Shown here: one piece after another, positions 39,301 to 52,744 of the stretch | Position numbering within the stretch: position 1 is the first letter of the stretch | Layout of the letters: each line of letters opens with the position of its first letter | DNA from: Dimorphilus gyrociliatus | Taxonomy: Eukaryota; Annelida; Polychaeta; Dinophilidae | DNA length: 64,000 bases | Direction: 5' to 3' | Assembly (NCBI GenBank): GCA_904063045.1 | Contig: CAJFCJ010000005.1 | Location: 3,590,165-3,654,164, forward strand | The notes under the pieces: generated by a model | What the model saw: the letters and a program-made list of their open reading frames with translations, nothing else | What the model was told of the DNA's origin: nothing | The model's database searches: none | Program-made: the position numbers and the translations under genes

Positions 39301-42300
39301 CCGATATATATTTATGTATAAAGACTGCTAATCCCAGTAGTGTCGTTACTTTCGTTAGGCGTGAAAAAGCACGTCCATTGTTCATTAAGTTTGATTCAAT
39401 TCAAATTCTGCAAGTCTCTTTTGTTTCAAATGATAATTTTTTGGAATAACTATGCCTAAATTAAGTCATAAAGGCCAGTTGATCATAAAAAATAAAAAGC
39501 CCAATCGCTAAAATACGCCCCTGAGATACTGGTCAAAATGACAAAAGCTCATCACCTTAGGCATCATCCTCAAATGAGACTATTAAAACAACTAACTCAA
39601 AAATGTAGTACATTCATGGAGACTACATAGTTTATGACTGCTTTGTTTACTTCCATATGTCCACTATATGAGGACTCAAAAGGGCGATGCTTACTTTTTT
39701 TTGTTTGGATGCAAACGAAAACGGATGTTCATTGTTACAAGCAGCTACTTTGAACTACAAATGAAAATACCCTTATCCATTCTCTTCCATCCAACCGGAA
39801 GAACACGCATATATTAGCTGTTAAGACGTTCCTATATATACACACCCTTTCTTGCCGAATATTTCGTCATTTGTCAAAGCGACCAGCCAATTTGTCTCAC
39901 CAATTATTCATACGCTTCTGCCGGACAATACCACTACGCGTGACACAGATTTTCAAGTATAATCGTGTCTTTATGTTATTTTTCCGCAACAAAATCAACC
40001 ATGATTTTCTAAATACTTTGGATTTGAAGAAGAATCAGAGGAGAAAAGTACGATTAGAGGCAATTTAGAGCAAAAATACTGTATACAACTAGTAAATGGA
40101 GGTGAGAGAAAATATCGTAAAGTGTTTTACCAGAACGTGGGGGAGTGTCAACGAAATGTCACACTAACATTCGATACTTTAACGACGTATTGTCAAAAGG
40201 GAGTATTTAAAATTCCTCGCCTCCCTACCCATCTTTGTTAAATCCCGTGCAGAAAATTCCGATTAACTTAAGAGGCGCGCCCAACCGAGACGCTCGTTCA
40301 ACAGCTGACGCTGTATATGACGTCATCGTTTGATTACATAACCGGCCCCCTCACGAACGCCAACTGCTCGACGCTCTTTATCGTTTTATTATTTAAAGCG
40401 AAAAGTAAACTTACTTGCAGCTGAAATTTGTCGTTCTTCTCCCGATTAATTATTCTTGGACTGGCCGTTGTTATATTTCCTAAAGAAAGAATAAAGAAGG
40501 ATCTTAATAATAATAAAAAAAATACTTTATAAAAAATATATTAGACGCAGAGTAAAAGCGCTAAAAGGTTTGGCTTAAGAGAAAACAGAAAACTTAGCCC
40601 ATGGGCGAGGAGTAAGATAATCTTCAGGGTTTAGCTATATGCGGTAGACACTAGAAAGGGAAAATTATTTTCTGACCGAAAGCAGAATTAATTATTTCAC
40701 ACTTCCATTGAATACATTTACCAAACGAATATTCTTTAAAAAAAAAACAAAATATAATTACAAAAGCCTTAGAGAGACAAACAAAACTCTCGTGTCGCGC
40801 GTGTATAATCCGAATAGACAAAAAAAATGGAAAACCAGATACTTTAGATCAATTTTTTTTCTCTCTTACAACTTCAAAGTCTGGAAACACCGTTTTACTG
40901 ATGCTGACAGTAAATTAGGGAAATGTATACACTCAAACCGCAAAGTATATAGTATAAGAATAAACAAAGTTCGGACTTTCGTAAAACAAGCCGACGCCCA
41001 CAGATAATGGTCTTAATAAAGCGAAGAAAGTGAATTATTTTGAATTATGCAAAAGGAAAGTATCTCGAGGCTGTACCGCATCGAATTGAGACATAAGACT
41101 AAGACAAACTCTGTCTAGTTAAGATAAAGGATTTGGCATCTACTGTCGTCTTTATATTTCTTTCTAGTAATTACTTAGCAATTTTTCAATCTCAATGAAT
41201 GGAATCTTTGTAGCCCAATAAACAAGCCGATCGATTCGTTTCGCTTCGTATACCCTGAAATTTTCGTATACGGACCTGCTCTAAATCCGCTTGTCAGCCT
41301 TTTCAATACCATTCGAAATTAATTTCTTTCAATTGCGCAAGCGAACCGTTATCAATCGGTTAAAAATAACCAAAAAAAGGAAAAAAACGAAATTAGTTAT
41401 CTTTACTGTAACAGGTTGAAAAGGCGCTTATTAATGTAGGCGTTAAGGGTAAAGATTAAAAAAAGTAGACTAAATAAGAGGCACGCAAAAAAGCATTAAC
41501 TAATTATTCAATTAGGATTCGGGATGGATAAAAAAAGTTTAATCTTGTTGTCGTAGCAGGAGGAGATATATGACTGTTTTGGGCATTGTACGTTGTTCGC
41601 AATTAGTCAAACGCATTGAATAGTCATTTTTCAAAGGACTCTATTATTTACCGTATTAAATAAGCCTTGCATATGTCTATAAAGACATCTGACTCGGGTA
41701 GTCAAATTGATGGATGAGTACTTCAAAGGTATTAGAAAGTTAGAAAGTTCATTGTAACTCCATTTCGGTCCGTTTAGCGTATTTCACGTTCTGTAGACTT
41801 CCGAACCAGGGTATTAGACGGATTTAACCAATTCAACCGGAATACTTTCATTATGCTTATATGATATTAGACGTTAAAAATCCTCTACTACTCTTACACG
41901 CTCATATGATATATATTAAATAAAGGAAATCTAAATATTTATTCGCTTCGCAGAGCTTTCTTATAACACACTCGTAAAGAGCGTGTAATCTTATAGGACG
42001 GTCATCAATCAAATATTTCTCATAAGCGTAAGTCTACCAAAGCCTAAAACTGACAGCTAGAAAACTAGAAAGGGTCTATTTCAATTCTCAGCGATGACGG
42101 GTCATGTATGCTTCCTCTATCAGTAAATCAATTACTTGAATAGACGGCTTGAGTTGGGTCGGAAAATATTAACCATAGCCCGGGGTATATGGAAAAGCTT
42201 TATGTATATGCGTAAATATATATATATCTATTGGTAATCAATAACCTACGTATCGAATATCAATTGTTTTTTGTACAAGAGTAAGGGCTTTTAACAAACA

Positions 42301-45300
42301 ATGGTCAGCGTGCATCAATCGGCCCCTTACAAACTTTTGAAAAATTCATTTTGCCCATGGCAAAAAAAAACGTACAAAGCTCATTAAATGTAACAAATGA
42401 TACTCAGGTGAGTAGTTCGATCCGTGGGACAAATAGATGAGAGATTTTACTTCAGCAATTAGCAATCATCTATCAAACATTATTCTCCCTTCGCTATCAT
42501 AAAAGGCAAAAAAAAAAGGAGAGGGGAGGGGGAGATAGAAAGAAACGCTAAATGTTCCGTGAACCAGAGCGTATTCGTGCGAAAAGCGCTAAAGCCAGGT
42601 GGTAAATTCAAAAACTTTCTTCTCCATCGATTTTGCATTCAGCCCTCTCTCGTAAATATAAACTTGTCAGACAGACGAGCATTTAAGAAAACCTGGCGTG
42701 TTAATCTCATACTCACCAGTATAGTTATCTATCTTGAAAAAGTGCTGGGGATCTCCTTTAATTATTTCGTATGTAATTATTGATGGAACCCGATCTTGGT
42801 CAGTAGCTCTCAATTGTATGACGGGTCGTCCCGGACGGGAATTCTCAGGGATGGATGGTCTATAGACTTGCTGTGATGTTCTTGGAGCATTATCATTGAC
42901 GTCCTTTATATCAATATTAACGAAGGTCACGTCGGATTTGGATACTAATCCTTTATCCGCTACATGAACTTCTATCCAATAGTTGTCTACAGTTTCACTG
43001 TCAAATTTTGCATTGGTTCGAATCTCTCCTGTTTAGAAAAAATAAAGATTTGTTAAAAATACCCTATTATACTGAAAAAAGATTTAACAGGGCATTGAAA
43101 GTGGAAAGGAAAGGAAAAGACGTCACGCGCGGAGCGTTCTCACAGTATTGTGGACGTCTTTCTGTAGTAATGGCTCGAGTGGCTTTTTTAAAAGAGGTCG
43201 CTAGAGGGTTAACTTTTGTTACTCGTCCTTTCATCTGAACGACATATACGCTTTACTTCCGTGTCCTTTTCATCATGCGCGTCGCATTGTATTTCGGCTT
43301 TTTTGCTGTTTGTTCTGTTTGCCAAACGACATATGCTAACAATCTGTTTCAAAGCAATAACGGAGTCGGGTGGAAATTCTATCATACAAGATTATATAGT
43401 TTAGCCTTTTACCAGTGTTTAGATTCACTTTACTTGAACCTCAGATCGATATAATGTTTTGAAACGAGGGGAGAAAAAAAAATGAAGTGATAAAGGTTAT
43501 TCGCATTCCTTGCCTATTTTGAGTCAATACAACATTTAATAGAACCTTTTAACCGATAACAGTCAATGGAACCTTCTATGATCTGTTACCATATACATGA
43601 TTTTGAAAGGAAAATGTCTACGCTATAATTTATATACCTTATATATATATATATATATACAATAGCTCAATGAATAATTGGGTAGGTTACACTTTTGTAG
43701 TGTTAAATATAACGTTATTTCTGAAAAAAAGCGGCTTGAATGCACCTATGAACAGAAGAAAGATAAAAAAGAAATTAAAAAGATTTTTATTGAGATTATG
43801 TTTTACTCTCATTCAGAAAAAGAGGCACGCTATGATTAGAACAAACGTAAGGGCGAGTACACCATAGAGATTCCCCCACCCAACGTTTTGCACTTAGCTA
43901 TTGCGATTTTATTAACGAAAAGATACAACGCCGTTTGCGTATTCATATTCATTCATTAATAGAGTTTGTGACCGTTGCACGATATCGTGTGAATTGCTAG
44001 TAATTGCGATTGACACGGCCCGATGTTTCATTGTCAAATTGTTTGGTTGTTTTTTTTTTATCTATTGAAAGCTCCCTCGCTTTTTATATTCATCATGCAG
44101 AAAAACGACGGGAAATTACTCTCTCTTCTTTTCTTAGACGTTTTACGCCCCCCTCTCTACGTCTTATTAATCGCTATATGCACCTTCCATTAATTTGCAT
44201 ATAGATCAATACACATTCCGTTTTTTTTAACGAGACCCTCACTTGACCTCGCTATAACCTCTTCCCGACCTAAACAGAACGTCTAACCGCCTACGCATTC
44301 TCCATTAGGGTCGTATATTTTAGGCGGCCCGTCTAGCAGGAGAAAGAATGTATTGATACAGCTGTGCTCCTCCTATAAAAGAATACTGACGATTCCTGCC
44401 ATGCGTTGTAGCCTTCAATTAGTTAAAAGATTAGGCCTAGATGCATGTACAATCCCCAAAAAGTGGCCATAGATATTTCATTGGCCGCTCTCTGGCGCAC
44501 ACTCTTTTTGTCTTATTGGTATACACTTCTTTACAGTTCATATATTCAGTAGTTGTATAAATACGGGAAACCTGTGTAAAGCTATAAAGTAGAGTGGTTT
44601 GGAAAAATGAGCAAAAATAATCTAGGACTGTTGGCAAGTGGGATGATTGCTGATTCCCAGCCATCATCACAAGTAGTCACCTGTTGGATTTCTCATAAAA
44701 AAAATACTACACGCGTGAAAGAGTAAAGTAGGGTCGAATTATTGATGCAGCAATACATCAGCAGAATAATTGACTCTGATAAGAGCTTGGCAAAAAATAC
44801 CTAAAAGCAAATAAACAGTCTAGACTTCAAGATATAGCCCTATGCATTATACAAGCCACAGACGCCAATAAACGAAATAAAATGCGAAAATTTAGTCAAA
44901 AAATATTTTTACATGAGATAAGACTAAATGATGACTAATTCGTATTAAATATTATAAGGACAGTGCAGATTAAAACACGGAATTTCCACCTATCACTGAA
45001 TAACCTATGCCTAAACGTCTGTTGTTGTCCTATAAATCTTTCCCACGAAAATTAATCAAACGTAGTAAAAATTCCCATACTGTAAAGCTGAATTGAGTGG
45101 GATGATTAAATAACAGTTATTGATAACGATAACAATGAAGGATCGGTACGTTAATCTATCAATTATCAAAGTATTTACTCATACTGGAAAAACAACCGGA
45201 AAATGACGTACTAGCTGAACCCGGTTGTAAACTTCAAAAAGAAATATATACAGTATATATTTAATATATATATATATACTGTATATAAGATATGTACTAT

Positions 45301-48300
45301 ATAAGTACAACACCAAAAAATTCAGAAAAATAAGGCTAAATATCAAATCCATTTGCAAATAGTCGGTCTCTTACATGTCAAAAAATTTTACGTCAGAGTA
45401 TTAAGGGAAAAAAATGATAGGTGACAAACCGATCGGACTAGGGATTTGTTTGCAGTAGGGAAGGTAAATAGAATAGTCGTATTGGATTTATGTTTATTTG
45501 TTGATAAACCTACTCCTTTTTATATCCAGCTTTACTATTTAATCGCTCAGCTTCTACTCTTTCAATAATATGTGGATGATCGCTAATTAGCGAACTGACT
45601 ATTGTCACCAATGTCACCAATTGTACGTACCTTCATTGTTAATAGTGAATAAGCCAAGGCCAGTTCCGCCACGAATTGAATAAGTCAGATCGTAATTTCT
45701 TTCCTCCTCGTTATCCTTTTTATCTTTATCCACAGCGTTCAATTGGGCGATAAATGTGCCTCGTTCAACATTTTCCGGAACAGCAAAAGAGAAGACACTG
45801 TCTCCAAAGCGGGGGGAGTAACGATTCTCATCGACGTCGGTAATTTCGATTTTTAACTTGCACCTCGAACTAAGGCTATGTTTTCCCCGATCTTTTAACA
45901 ATATCGTCAGGTTATACGACGTTTTCAAAGAATATCGTAATTCGGTCTGTAAACGGATTATTCCTGTCGTTTTGTCAATGCTGAATGGTGGTTTCGATTT
46001 CAATGTTTTCCTCACAAAGTTATATCGTATTCGTCCCGAATTTCCCAAATCACCGTCTTTGCCGTGTACAACGGTTACAACTGAACCAACAGGCAAATCC
46101 TCTCTAACGTGCAATATCGGAGATGAAATTAAACAAACAGGAACATTATCATTCACGTCAGTTACGTCTACAATTACTCGAGTACTAGACTCCAACTGCA
46201 CTTTTCTACCCATATCGGTAGCCGTGACTATTAATTCATAGTTATCAATTTCCTCTCTATCCAACTCTTCCATTACTTTTATTCGACCAGTCTTTTCGTC
46301 AACATTAAAACGTTCATTTTCCAGTTTATATAGAATCATACTATTTGGCCCTGTATCTGCATCAGTTGCGCTAACCTGCAGTATTTCGCTATTAGGCTTA
46401 GTATTTTCTGGTATAGAAATTCGGTAAATTTTGCGTTCAAAAATGGGATAATTGTCGTTGACATCACGAACATTTACAATTAACTCTCTTGTCTGCATTT
46501 TAGGTATATTTGCACTATCCGAAACAGTAACGGATAATTTGTATAATTTCTTTCTTTCCCTATCAACACCACCGAAAATTAAAAGTCGGCCGAACGTATC
46601 GGTGGTTTGCATTTTGAACGCCCCATCCTCGTTTCCTGAACTGATGACAAACACGAGACGCCCATTATATCCTGGATCGTCGTCACGAGCCGTTATCGTG
46701 GCTATTGTTACATTAGGAGCGACATCTTCATCTATAGAAACTTCTTGTGGGAAATCAAGGAACTGTGGAGCGAATCGGTTTTCATATAATCTTGTCGCCA
46801 TTGGCAAATCACGAGAGTTAAAATGTGGTGCTGTTTTTGTATTATTAATTGCTATAAGCGCTTCTTCATTATCTAGACATCGAATCAACCTGGTCTTCTT
46901 TCTGTTTCGTAGGTACTTAACTGAAATCTTCGTAGGACGAATAGCTTTATATTTATCGCTATCCTTCGCGGAAACAAATAAATTCTCAGTTAATGTACCT
47001 CTTTGATGTCGTCTTTTTCTGATGTCAGTATTATTAAAAGTCAAGACTCCCGATTCTGGATTAATAGAAAAAGACTTTTTTGCAGTACCTCCTGTTATTT
47101 CCATTCTCACGGGATTTCCATCGGGGTCCATTGCATTTACTGGTAGCTCACGGAAAGTATAAGAGGTTGCTCGTTTGTTTATTTCGATAGTACACGATTT
47201 TTTCATCATAATTGGTGGATTGTCATTAACGTTTGTAATCTCCAAAGTAATATTCTGATGGGCTGTTCTCTGGAAGGGTGAGCCAGAATCCCTTGCCACA
47301 ACTATAAGATTCCAAACACGAATACTATAATCATAATCAAGTTCATTAGTTGTGAAAAGCTTGCCATTGTTTCGATTAATGACAAATGGACATTTTAATT
47401 TTTTATTACAGTTCTTTAATATGTAGGTTACTTTACCGTTGTAACCTGAATCAGCATCTGTAGCTTTGAATTGTAGAATTAATTTACTAACAGAATTCTC
47501 AGAAACGAACATTTTAGGTACTTTCGGCTTGAAAACTGGAAAATTGTCATTGCAATCTTCCAAAGAGATACGAACTACGGCTGAAGACACTTTTCTAGAC
47601 GCTTTATTGGCTTGATCCTGAGCTTTTACTATCAATACTACAGTCTTTTGTTTCTCATAATCAAGAGAATTTGCTATGCGAATAACGCCTAGTCGACCAT
47701 CTATCGAAAACCAATTACGTTCGTTTCCCGATTCGATCGAGTAAAAAATTTCGGCATTCTTCCCCAAATCCGTATCTTTGGCATTTAGCTTAATAACAGG
47801 CGTTGAAACAAGAGCGCATTCACTAACGTACGCTGTAAAGTTGTTAGACTTGAAAAGAAAGTGCGGTGCGTTGTCATTCATATCCGATATAGCAACGTGT
47901 ATACTATAATTGTTGGACTGGAACGGATTTCCCTTATCCTTAGCTTCAATTGTCAGGTTAAAGCCCATTGGAAAGGCTTCTCGGTCAACGCTTTTTCTGG
48001 CGATTAGCCTATATTCCTTCTTATCCCGTTTAACAATGTCGAAGTAACCGTGCGAATCGCCATCAACAATCCTTACTGAATCAATTTGACCCTTTCTTCC
48101 CTTATCCCTGTCGGTTACATCGAAAACTGCATAGATGACATTCTTCGCACCATCTTCAATTAAATTTGGAAGTTCTTTCACTCTGAATTCAGGACGGTAT
48201 ATATTAACAGGAATAACGTTTACGATTAGAGTTATTTTTTGAGAGAATCTATCTTCTAGTTTCATATATGGTCTAGATTTATAACCGTTTATAGCAATGA

Positions 48301-48973
48301 CGGAGAGTTTATATATTTTTTTAGTAGATTTTTCTAAAAGAAGAGGTTTTGCAACTATTACCCATCCGGTTAATGGATCAATGAAGAATTCTTCGGAATA
48401 TTCTAAGAAAGAATAGTAGATAGCACTATGCTTAGTCAGATAGTCGTAATCTTTCGCCTCGAATCTGGCTAACTTGGAAAAGGTGGTAATGTTTTCCGGT
48501 ACGCTGATATTTCTTTGCAGATCGCCTTCATCAACCCAATACGGGCCTAGATCATTCCTATCTTCTACACGAACTGTAACATGTGCAAAGCAAAATAATG
48601 ATTCGCCGACCAGCGACGCTTTAACTTTAAAATTGTAAATGGATCTTTCTTCATAGTTAAAACTCCAAAAGTAACTTGGCTTTGTTGAGAAATCGGCAAC
48701 AACAAACCTATCGCCAAATGGTCTCTTATGAACAATGAATAATCCGCTATCGTCATCTACAATTTCCATAATAACTTTATCATAAGTCCAATTTTCATGT
48801 GCTAAAGAGACGCCAGCTAGTTTTCTATTATGCTGTAGCACCTGAGACTCTTCCGCAGCGGTTAAATTGTAATTCGAGTAAGTAAACTCAAATTTGATTT
48901 TGTCCGCGAGATGAACAGATAAGTCGGCTAAGAAGACGACTAAGAATTTGATTAAAAGTCCGTTAAAAGTCAT
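24330..48973 (-). CDS. FAT: FAT1/2/3-type giant cadherin, 24 exons
   Basis: Single-pass adhesion and polarity receptor of the FAT-like subgroup. Exons: 48973-45631, 43028-42717, 40479-40415, 38778-38265, 38185-38040, 37807-37597, 36754-36549, 36489-36429, 35427-33956, 33897-33711, 33616-33395, 32540-32413, 32345-31193, 31089-30271, 30173-29953, 29887-29503, 29432-29287, 29212-28805, 28738-28412, 28076-26861, 26775-25612, 25393-25361, 24871-24810 and 24752-24330. All phases agree, giving about 4407 residues (human FAT1 about 4590). A signal peptide is followed by roughly 33-34 cadherin repeats (DVNDN, DLDYE and similar motifs), EGF-like cysteines, one laminin-G domain (from about residue 3850), one EGF, a transmembrane helix at about 4073-4095 and a 310-residue cytoplasmic tail. 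The tail contains YAWDTSDW, the FAT1-3 signature, and ends KQTQV, a class I PDZ ligand. Dachsous and FAT4 types lack that tail motif. Confidence 0.93.
25222..25267 (-). promoter_or_regulatory. C-rich tract downstream of the FAT microexon
   Basis: The plus strand holds runs of three to six G (gggggg, ggg, gggaggg repeats), so the FAT transcript carries a CCCTCCC-type tract about 95-140 bases downstream of the 33-base exon. It may act as a poly(C)- or PTB-binding splicing element, and as DNA it could form a G-quadruplex. Both are inference. Confidence 0.35.
38779..40414 (-). other. FAT intron 3
   Basis: A 1.6 kb intron without convincing coding frames. It is one of three long introns in the 5' third of the gene. 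Confidence 0.55.
40480..42716 (-). other. FAT intron 2
   Basis: A 2.2 kb intron. Open frames on the plus strand here are basic, low-complexity and without neighbours in frame, so they are not called. No mobile element ends were recognised. Confidence 0.55.
43029..45630 (-). other. FAT intron 1
   Basis: A 2.6 kb first intron with short TA tracts (about 43638-43660 and 45249-45290). No gene was supported on either strand. A first intron of this size often carries regulatory DNA; nothing specific is seen. Confidence 0.55.
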
Positions 48974-49807
48974 TATGCCGATCTATGATTATCCTTAAAA
49001 GTTATTGTCGGCATTGCTTAATAAAATCGCTCTATTATCAAAACTTATACTTCACATTGTCCGAAAAATAAAACATGTTCACTACATCTGCTCAGATCGC
49101 AGAATGGTAAATGGGACTCGTAGCGGTTATAGGGCGAAACTTTCCTCCTCCGCGACAAAAGTTTTAGCGGCCAGAAAATATATTTTTATTCGGCAATTTG
49201 CCTTAATACAACAGAAACTGATTGAATACGGTCTATTAGTATTTTGGCAGTTGACGGTCTCAACCTAAATTCTATAATACTCGAAAAAAAAACCGCTTGC
49301 CTAATCTCACTGACTCGCGCAATAATATTGCTACATATACGACCCCTAGTGAACGGAAGTGGCATTTTCTCAGCCTATATAAAAAACAGACGACGTCTAC
49401 CGGTATATTTTCTGCCGTATATAAATATATATATATAAGTGAAATTATCAATTAACTTTTTACGATAAAGATAAGGAATAACCAAGTAGATCTGATTAGC
49501 TACTTTTCACCAATAAACAGTCCTTTCATAAAAAACAGAATATAAATAACAGTATGTAAATACTCATAGTAAAAAATTCTGCTCTACTTATTCATTAATT
49601 TCTACTGATAAAAGTAAATAAAATGTATTAAAAAAAATTCCTTTACTAAAAGATAAATAAGAAGAAAACGAAAAAAAAAATTTTAACGTTTTATCTTCTT
49701 CATTTTTTTTTTATTGTTATTTTTATTGTTCAATAGAAATTCAATCAGTAAAAAAAGAGCCTTTTTCTCTCTTTTATCTTTTTTAATAAATATATATTTA
49801 TATTTAT

Positions 49808-49809
<2 letters not shown>

Positions 49810-49861
<52 letters not shown>
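49810..49861. repeat. (CT)n microsatellite
   Basis: About 50 bases of CT dinucleotides, roughly 0.85 kb upstream of the FAT start codon. GAGA-type tracts can be promoter elements in animals; no direct evidence for that here. Confidence 0.9.
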
Positions 49862-49862
<1 letters not shown>

Positions 49863-50107
49863 TCTCTACCTCTCTTTACCTTTCCTTTTTGTCCTATATA
49901 TGGAATGCCGCAATAAAATTCCTGTAAACATTGCCACATAGGCCTTTATCTAACATTCCGTAATAGTTTAAAGCCATATACACTCTCAAATTTTAACAAT
50001 ATCTTGTCAATGTATATTCAATTTGCACTGAGTACTATTATGAGTTTGTTCCATTTCGAAACGACAAAAGACTCTAGTAAAAATACAGTACTTTTCTCAT
50101 TCAGTGA

Positions 50108-50180
50108 GTGAGTGAGAGATAGAGAGAGAGAGAGATAGATAGATAGATAGATAGATAGATGTATAGATAGATTGATTGAT
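50108..50180. repeat. GAGA/GATA simple repeat
   Basis: A short GA tract is followed by about six ATAG tetranucleotides, GATT repeats and then GAAA repeats. Confidence 0.85.
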
Positions 50181-50453
50181 AGAAAGAAAGAAAGAATGAA
50201 AGGAAAAAGAAATTTATGGGCCAATATTTATGTATCATTTATTTACTTTATAATTGATAATTCCGGTAATTTTAGTTATATTTTCAACCTCTCAACCAAT
50301 AATTTAGGTACTGTTAATTGATCTGCTCGATTAAGTAGGCCAAAATTACAAATATGGTCATAGAATGAACAAATATTTCTAAACAGTTTTTAACATTTTC
50401 TCAATAAAGTTAACTTGTATAAAAATATATATACTAATATTTATATATACATA

Positions 50454-51923
50454 CTAAAAGAAATCGGAAGCAGCGGATCTAACTCTTTCACTTCTCGACT
50501 TAACTAATGGCGAATACTTGTCTTGAACATTCAATTCTCGTTCACTTTTATGTTCAGTTTGTCTCTTTCTTTTTACTAGAAGGTTATCTGTTAATGATGG
50601 TGTCCTCTTACCCAACAATGTGGGCGTGCTCCTGTCATTTATGGGCGTTGTAGGGGTTTTAGCCTTGGGCGATGGAGTGTAAGACGACTTGAGAGCTTTA
50701 TCCGTTGATGTACGGATGCCCAACTTTCTCTGTAAGTTATGACCAGCTGGAGAAAGTGATGAACTTCCAAATTTTGGTGTATGGAATGACGAGTGTACGT
50801 GTTGTAAAGTTTTATTCTTTTTATCCCGGTGGGCTTTTAAGTTTTTTTCAGAAAGCTCTAGGGCGATCTTATCTCTTTGAGGCAAGTCGGGTACCTTAAA
50901 AATCGGCCCGCTATCAACAGATGGCGTGCTGGGTGGATCTAATCTGGCAGGCGTAGAAGCAATATTACCCCAAGACATAAGTGGCGATTCGTTAACGCCT
51001 GGACAAGGCGACGGGGTAGCCAAATAACCATAGCCCCCGGCACCGGGCGTGGTTGCAGCTAATTCTTTACCATCTATTCCATATTTTCCTTTTAATTGGT
51101 GAATGGCATTGCTAGTTGCGTCCTTCAAACTTTTGGCGGCGTCTTCAACCGACATTTTCTTTTGTAATCTTGTATTTTTATGAACAATTTCTCGAGGCGC
51201 AATTTTTTGTTGTTCAATTTTTTCTTGCTCTGAATATTCCATTCCTTCAGGAAAGTACATAAGTTCATTCTTTCCTTTATAATTCCAAGTAGCTAGGGCC
51301 TTTTGGGGTTCTTTCGCCTGATCTTCTATACTAGGTAAAGCTTTTTGACTATTTGTTGCCTCATCAGCAGAATTTTTATATAACCAGGCGTGTTTTAAAC
51401 GGTGTTTTATATCATTTTCTCGCATAATTTCCGAAAAGGATTCGTTATCTTCGCTGGTATTCTTCGAAAGATATTTATCGAGTGTCAGATTACCATCATT
51501 CTTTTTCTCCGGGTTTATGTCTGGATTTTCCTTCTTTAAACTTTCGTCTTCCGGTCCTATCACTTTTTCACCAGTCAAAGGGTTCATTTCAGACTCGGGT
51601 TGAGGAACGGAGAGTAATGGCGTTCCACCATGGTTCGAATACATAGGAGTAAACTTACCGCCATGTTTCAAATGTAATTCTCTTAATTTGGCGTAATCCT
51701 TCTTCTCAACGGCTTCCATATACTCTTTCTCTGCTTTTAACATAGGTAAGTCGGGGAAAAAATCCCTTTCAATGATGTTTTCTACTTGCTCCGTGTATGT
51801 ATCTTCGCCCAAAACATTTTTCTTTGGTTTTTTGACAAGACCGCTAAATTCTTTACGTTTAGCTACCATCAAGGCTTTCTGTCCAGGTTTATCCAAAACG
51901 AGAGACTTCTCCTTGTTGTCCAT
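50454..51923 (-). CDS. ESS2: ESS2 (DGCR14) splicing-associated nuclear protein, intronless
   Basis: Nuclear protein associated with the spliceosomal C complex. A single open frame of 489 residues (human 476). It carries the family's N-terminal block YTEQVENIIERDFFPDLPML, LRELHLKHGGKFTP, the central TPLLS, and the WNYKGKNELMYFPEG motif. The C-terminus has SYTPSPKAKTPTTP, SLTDNLL and the terminal ASDFF, as in the human protein. Lys/Glu-rich stretches and many TP/SP sites suggest phosphorylation. It is the only long gene in the window without introns, yet nothing else suggests a retrocopy, since no second copy is visible and no poly(A) tract follows the stop. Start at 51923 (MDNKEKSLVL) is the first ATG in frame. 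Confidence 0.95.
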   Translation of the reverse strand: MDNKEKSLVLDKPGQKALMVAKRKEFSGLVKKPKKNVLGEDTYTEQVENIIERDFFPDLPMLKAEKEYMEAVEKKDYAKLRELHLKHGGKFTPMYSNHGGTPLLSVPQPESEMNPLTGEKVIGPEDESLKKENPDINPEKKNDGNLTLDKYLSKNTSEDNESFSEIMRENDIKHRLKHAWLYKNSADEATNSQKALPSIEDQAKEPQKALATWNYKGKNELMYFPEGMEYSEQEKIEQQKIAPREIVHKNTRLQKKMSVEDAAKSLKDATSNAIHQLKGKYGIDGKELAATTPGAGGYGYLATPSPCPGVNESPLMSWGNIASTPARLDPPSTPSVDSGPIFKVPDLPQRDKIALELSEKNLKAHRDKKNKTLQHVHSSFHTPKFGSSSLSPAGHNLQRKLGIRTSTDKALKSSYTPSPKAKTPTTPINDRSTPTLLGKRTPSLTDNLLVKRKRQTEHKSERELNVQDKYSPLVKSRSERVRSAASDFF

Positions 51924-52744
51924 TTTTAAGAATATTACGATATTCTTACAAAATAACAGAGAGCGATATTAGAATAGTACTTCAATGCTATGTCGTAAAC
52001 GTTGGGTGTATTTTGGAAAACAAACAACGCCATCTGCTGTTTATTGAATTTCTTTAAAGTAATGGCGGTGAATTTGAAATTCTCTTTTATGAAAAAGATA
52101 CTTAACCCAGTTTAAAAGTCGTAAAAAGGACGAGAGAGGAAGGAACGGAGCAAAATAGCATAAAGAGAAAGGGGCGGGAAAATAAAATATAACTGAAAGC
52201 TATAAAATTGTATTCATACCCCGATTGGGTGCAATAAACATTTAAGAAAAGTCTTAAGAAATAAGAATAAGCTGCGTAAAATTGACTTTTTAGTAAGCAA
52301 ATACAACACATATTTTGGGAAACTAATTAGCAAATAAAGTATGCGAACTTTAAGTCCCGCAACTAAGTAGATGACGTCAGGAGCACGTGATCTTTATACA
52401 TCATGCACAATACGAATAGAGTCGGGCGCTGATAGAGCTTCAGTGGAGACGTTTATTGGTTAACTACACGCGAAGCTATTACTATTTAAAAAAGAAAGAA
52501 AGAAACCAATTGACGGTTGAAACAGGAGGAAAAGAAAACGACTACTTTGCTCTTCTCTCTATGACAATTTTTTTTTACAGTTGGCTAGCTGGAGGTAAAT
52601 GCTAAGACAAATCATGGAGCCTATCTAAAATTGCAAATTGCGGCTTAACTCCACTCTTTAAACTATATAAACTACGACTCGCAAACAACTGTAAAAGAAC
52701 CAATTGGTTGCTTTTCTTCTATTTTATTCAACAGGAAAATAAAT
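51924..52744. other. Divergent spacer between ESS2 and the receptor-like gene
   Basis: About 820 bases between genes transcribed away from each other. No gene seen. Promoters of both should lie here, with a small GC-richer patch around 52370-52440. Confidence 0.5.

Larger units (their letters stand above)
48974..50453. other. FAT upstream region and ESS2 3' flank
   Basis: About 1.5 kb between two minus-strand genes, so the FAT promoter lies here. It contains a (CT)n tract at about 49810-49861 and a GAGA/GATA tract at about 50108-50180. No coding frame beyond the repeat translations is seen. Confidence 0.55.

Noticed and set aside
40708-41007. Open frame of 99 residues on the plus strand inside a FAT intron
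   Set aside because: Basic, low-complexity composition, no family resemblance and no partner exons.
45614-49000. Possibility that the first large cadherin exon is a separate gene from the downstream cadherin exons
   Set aside because: Phases and repeat content continue from 45631 to 43028 (FTINNE then GEIRT) and through each later junction, and the total repeat number equals that of FAT.
50108-50180. Direct repeats that might be a CRISPR-like array
   Set aside because: They are simple tetranucleotide and dinucleotide microsatellites without spacers, in animal DNA.
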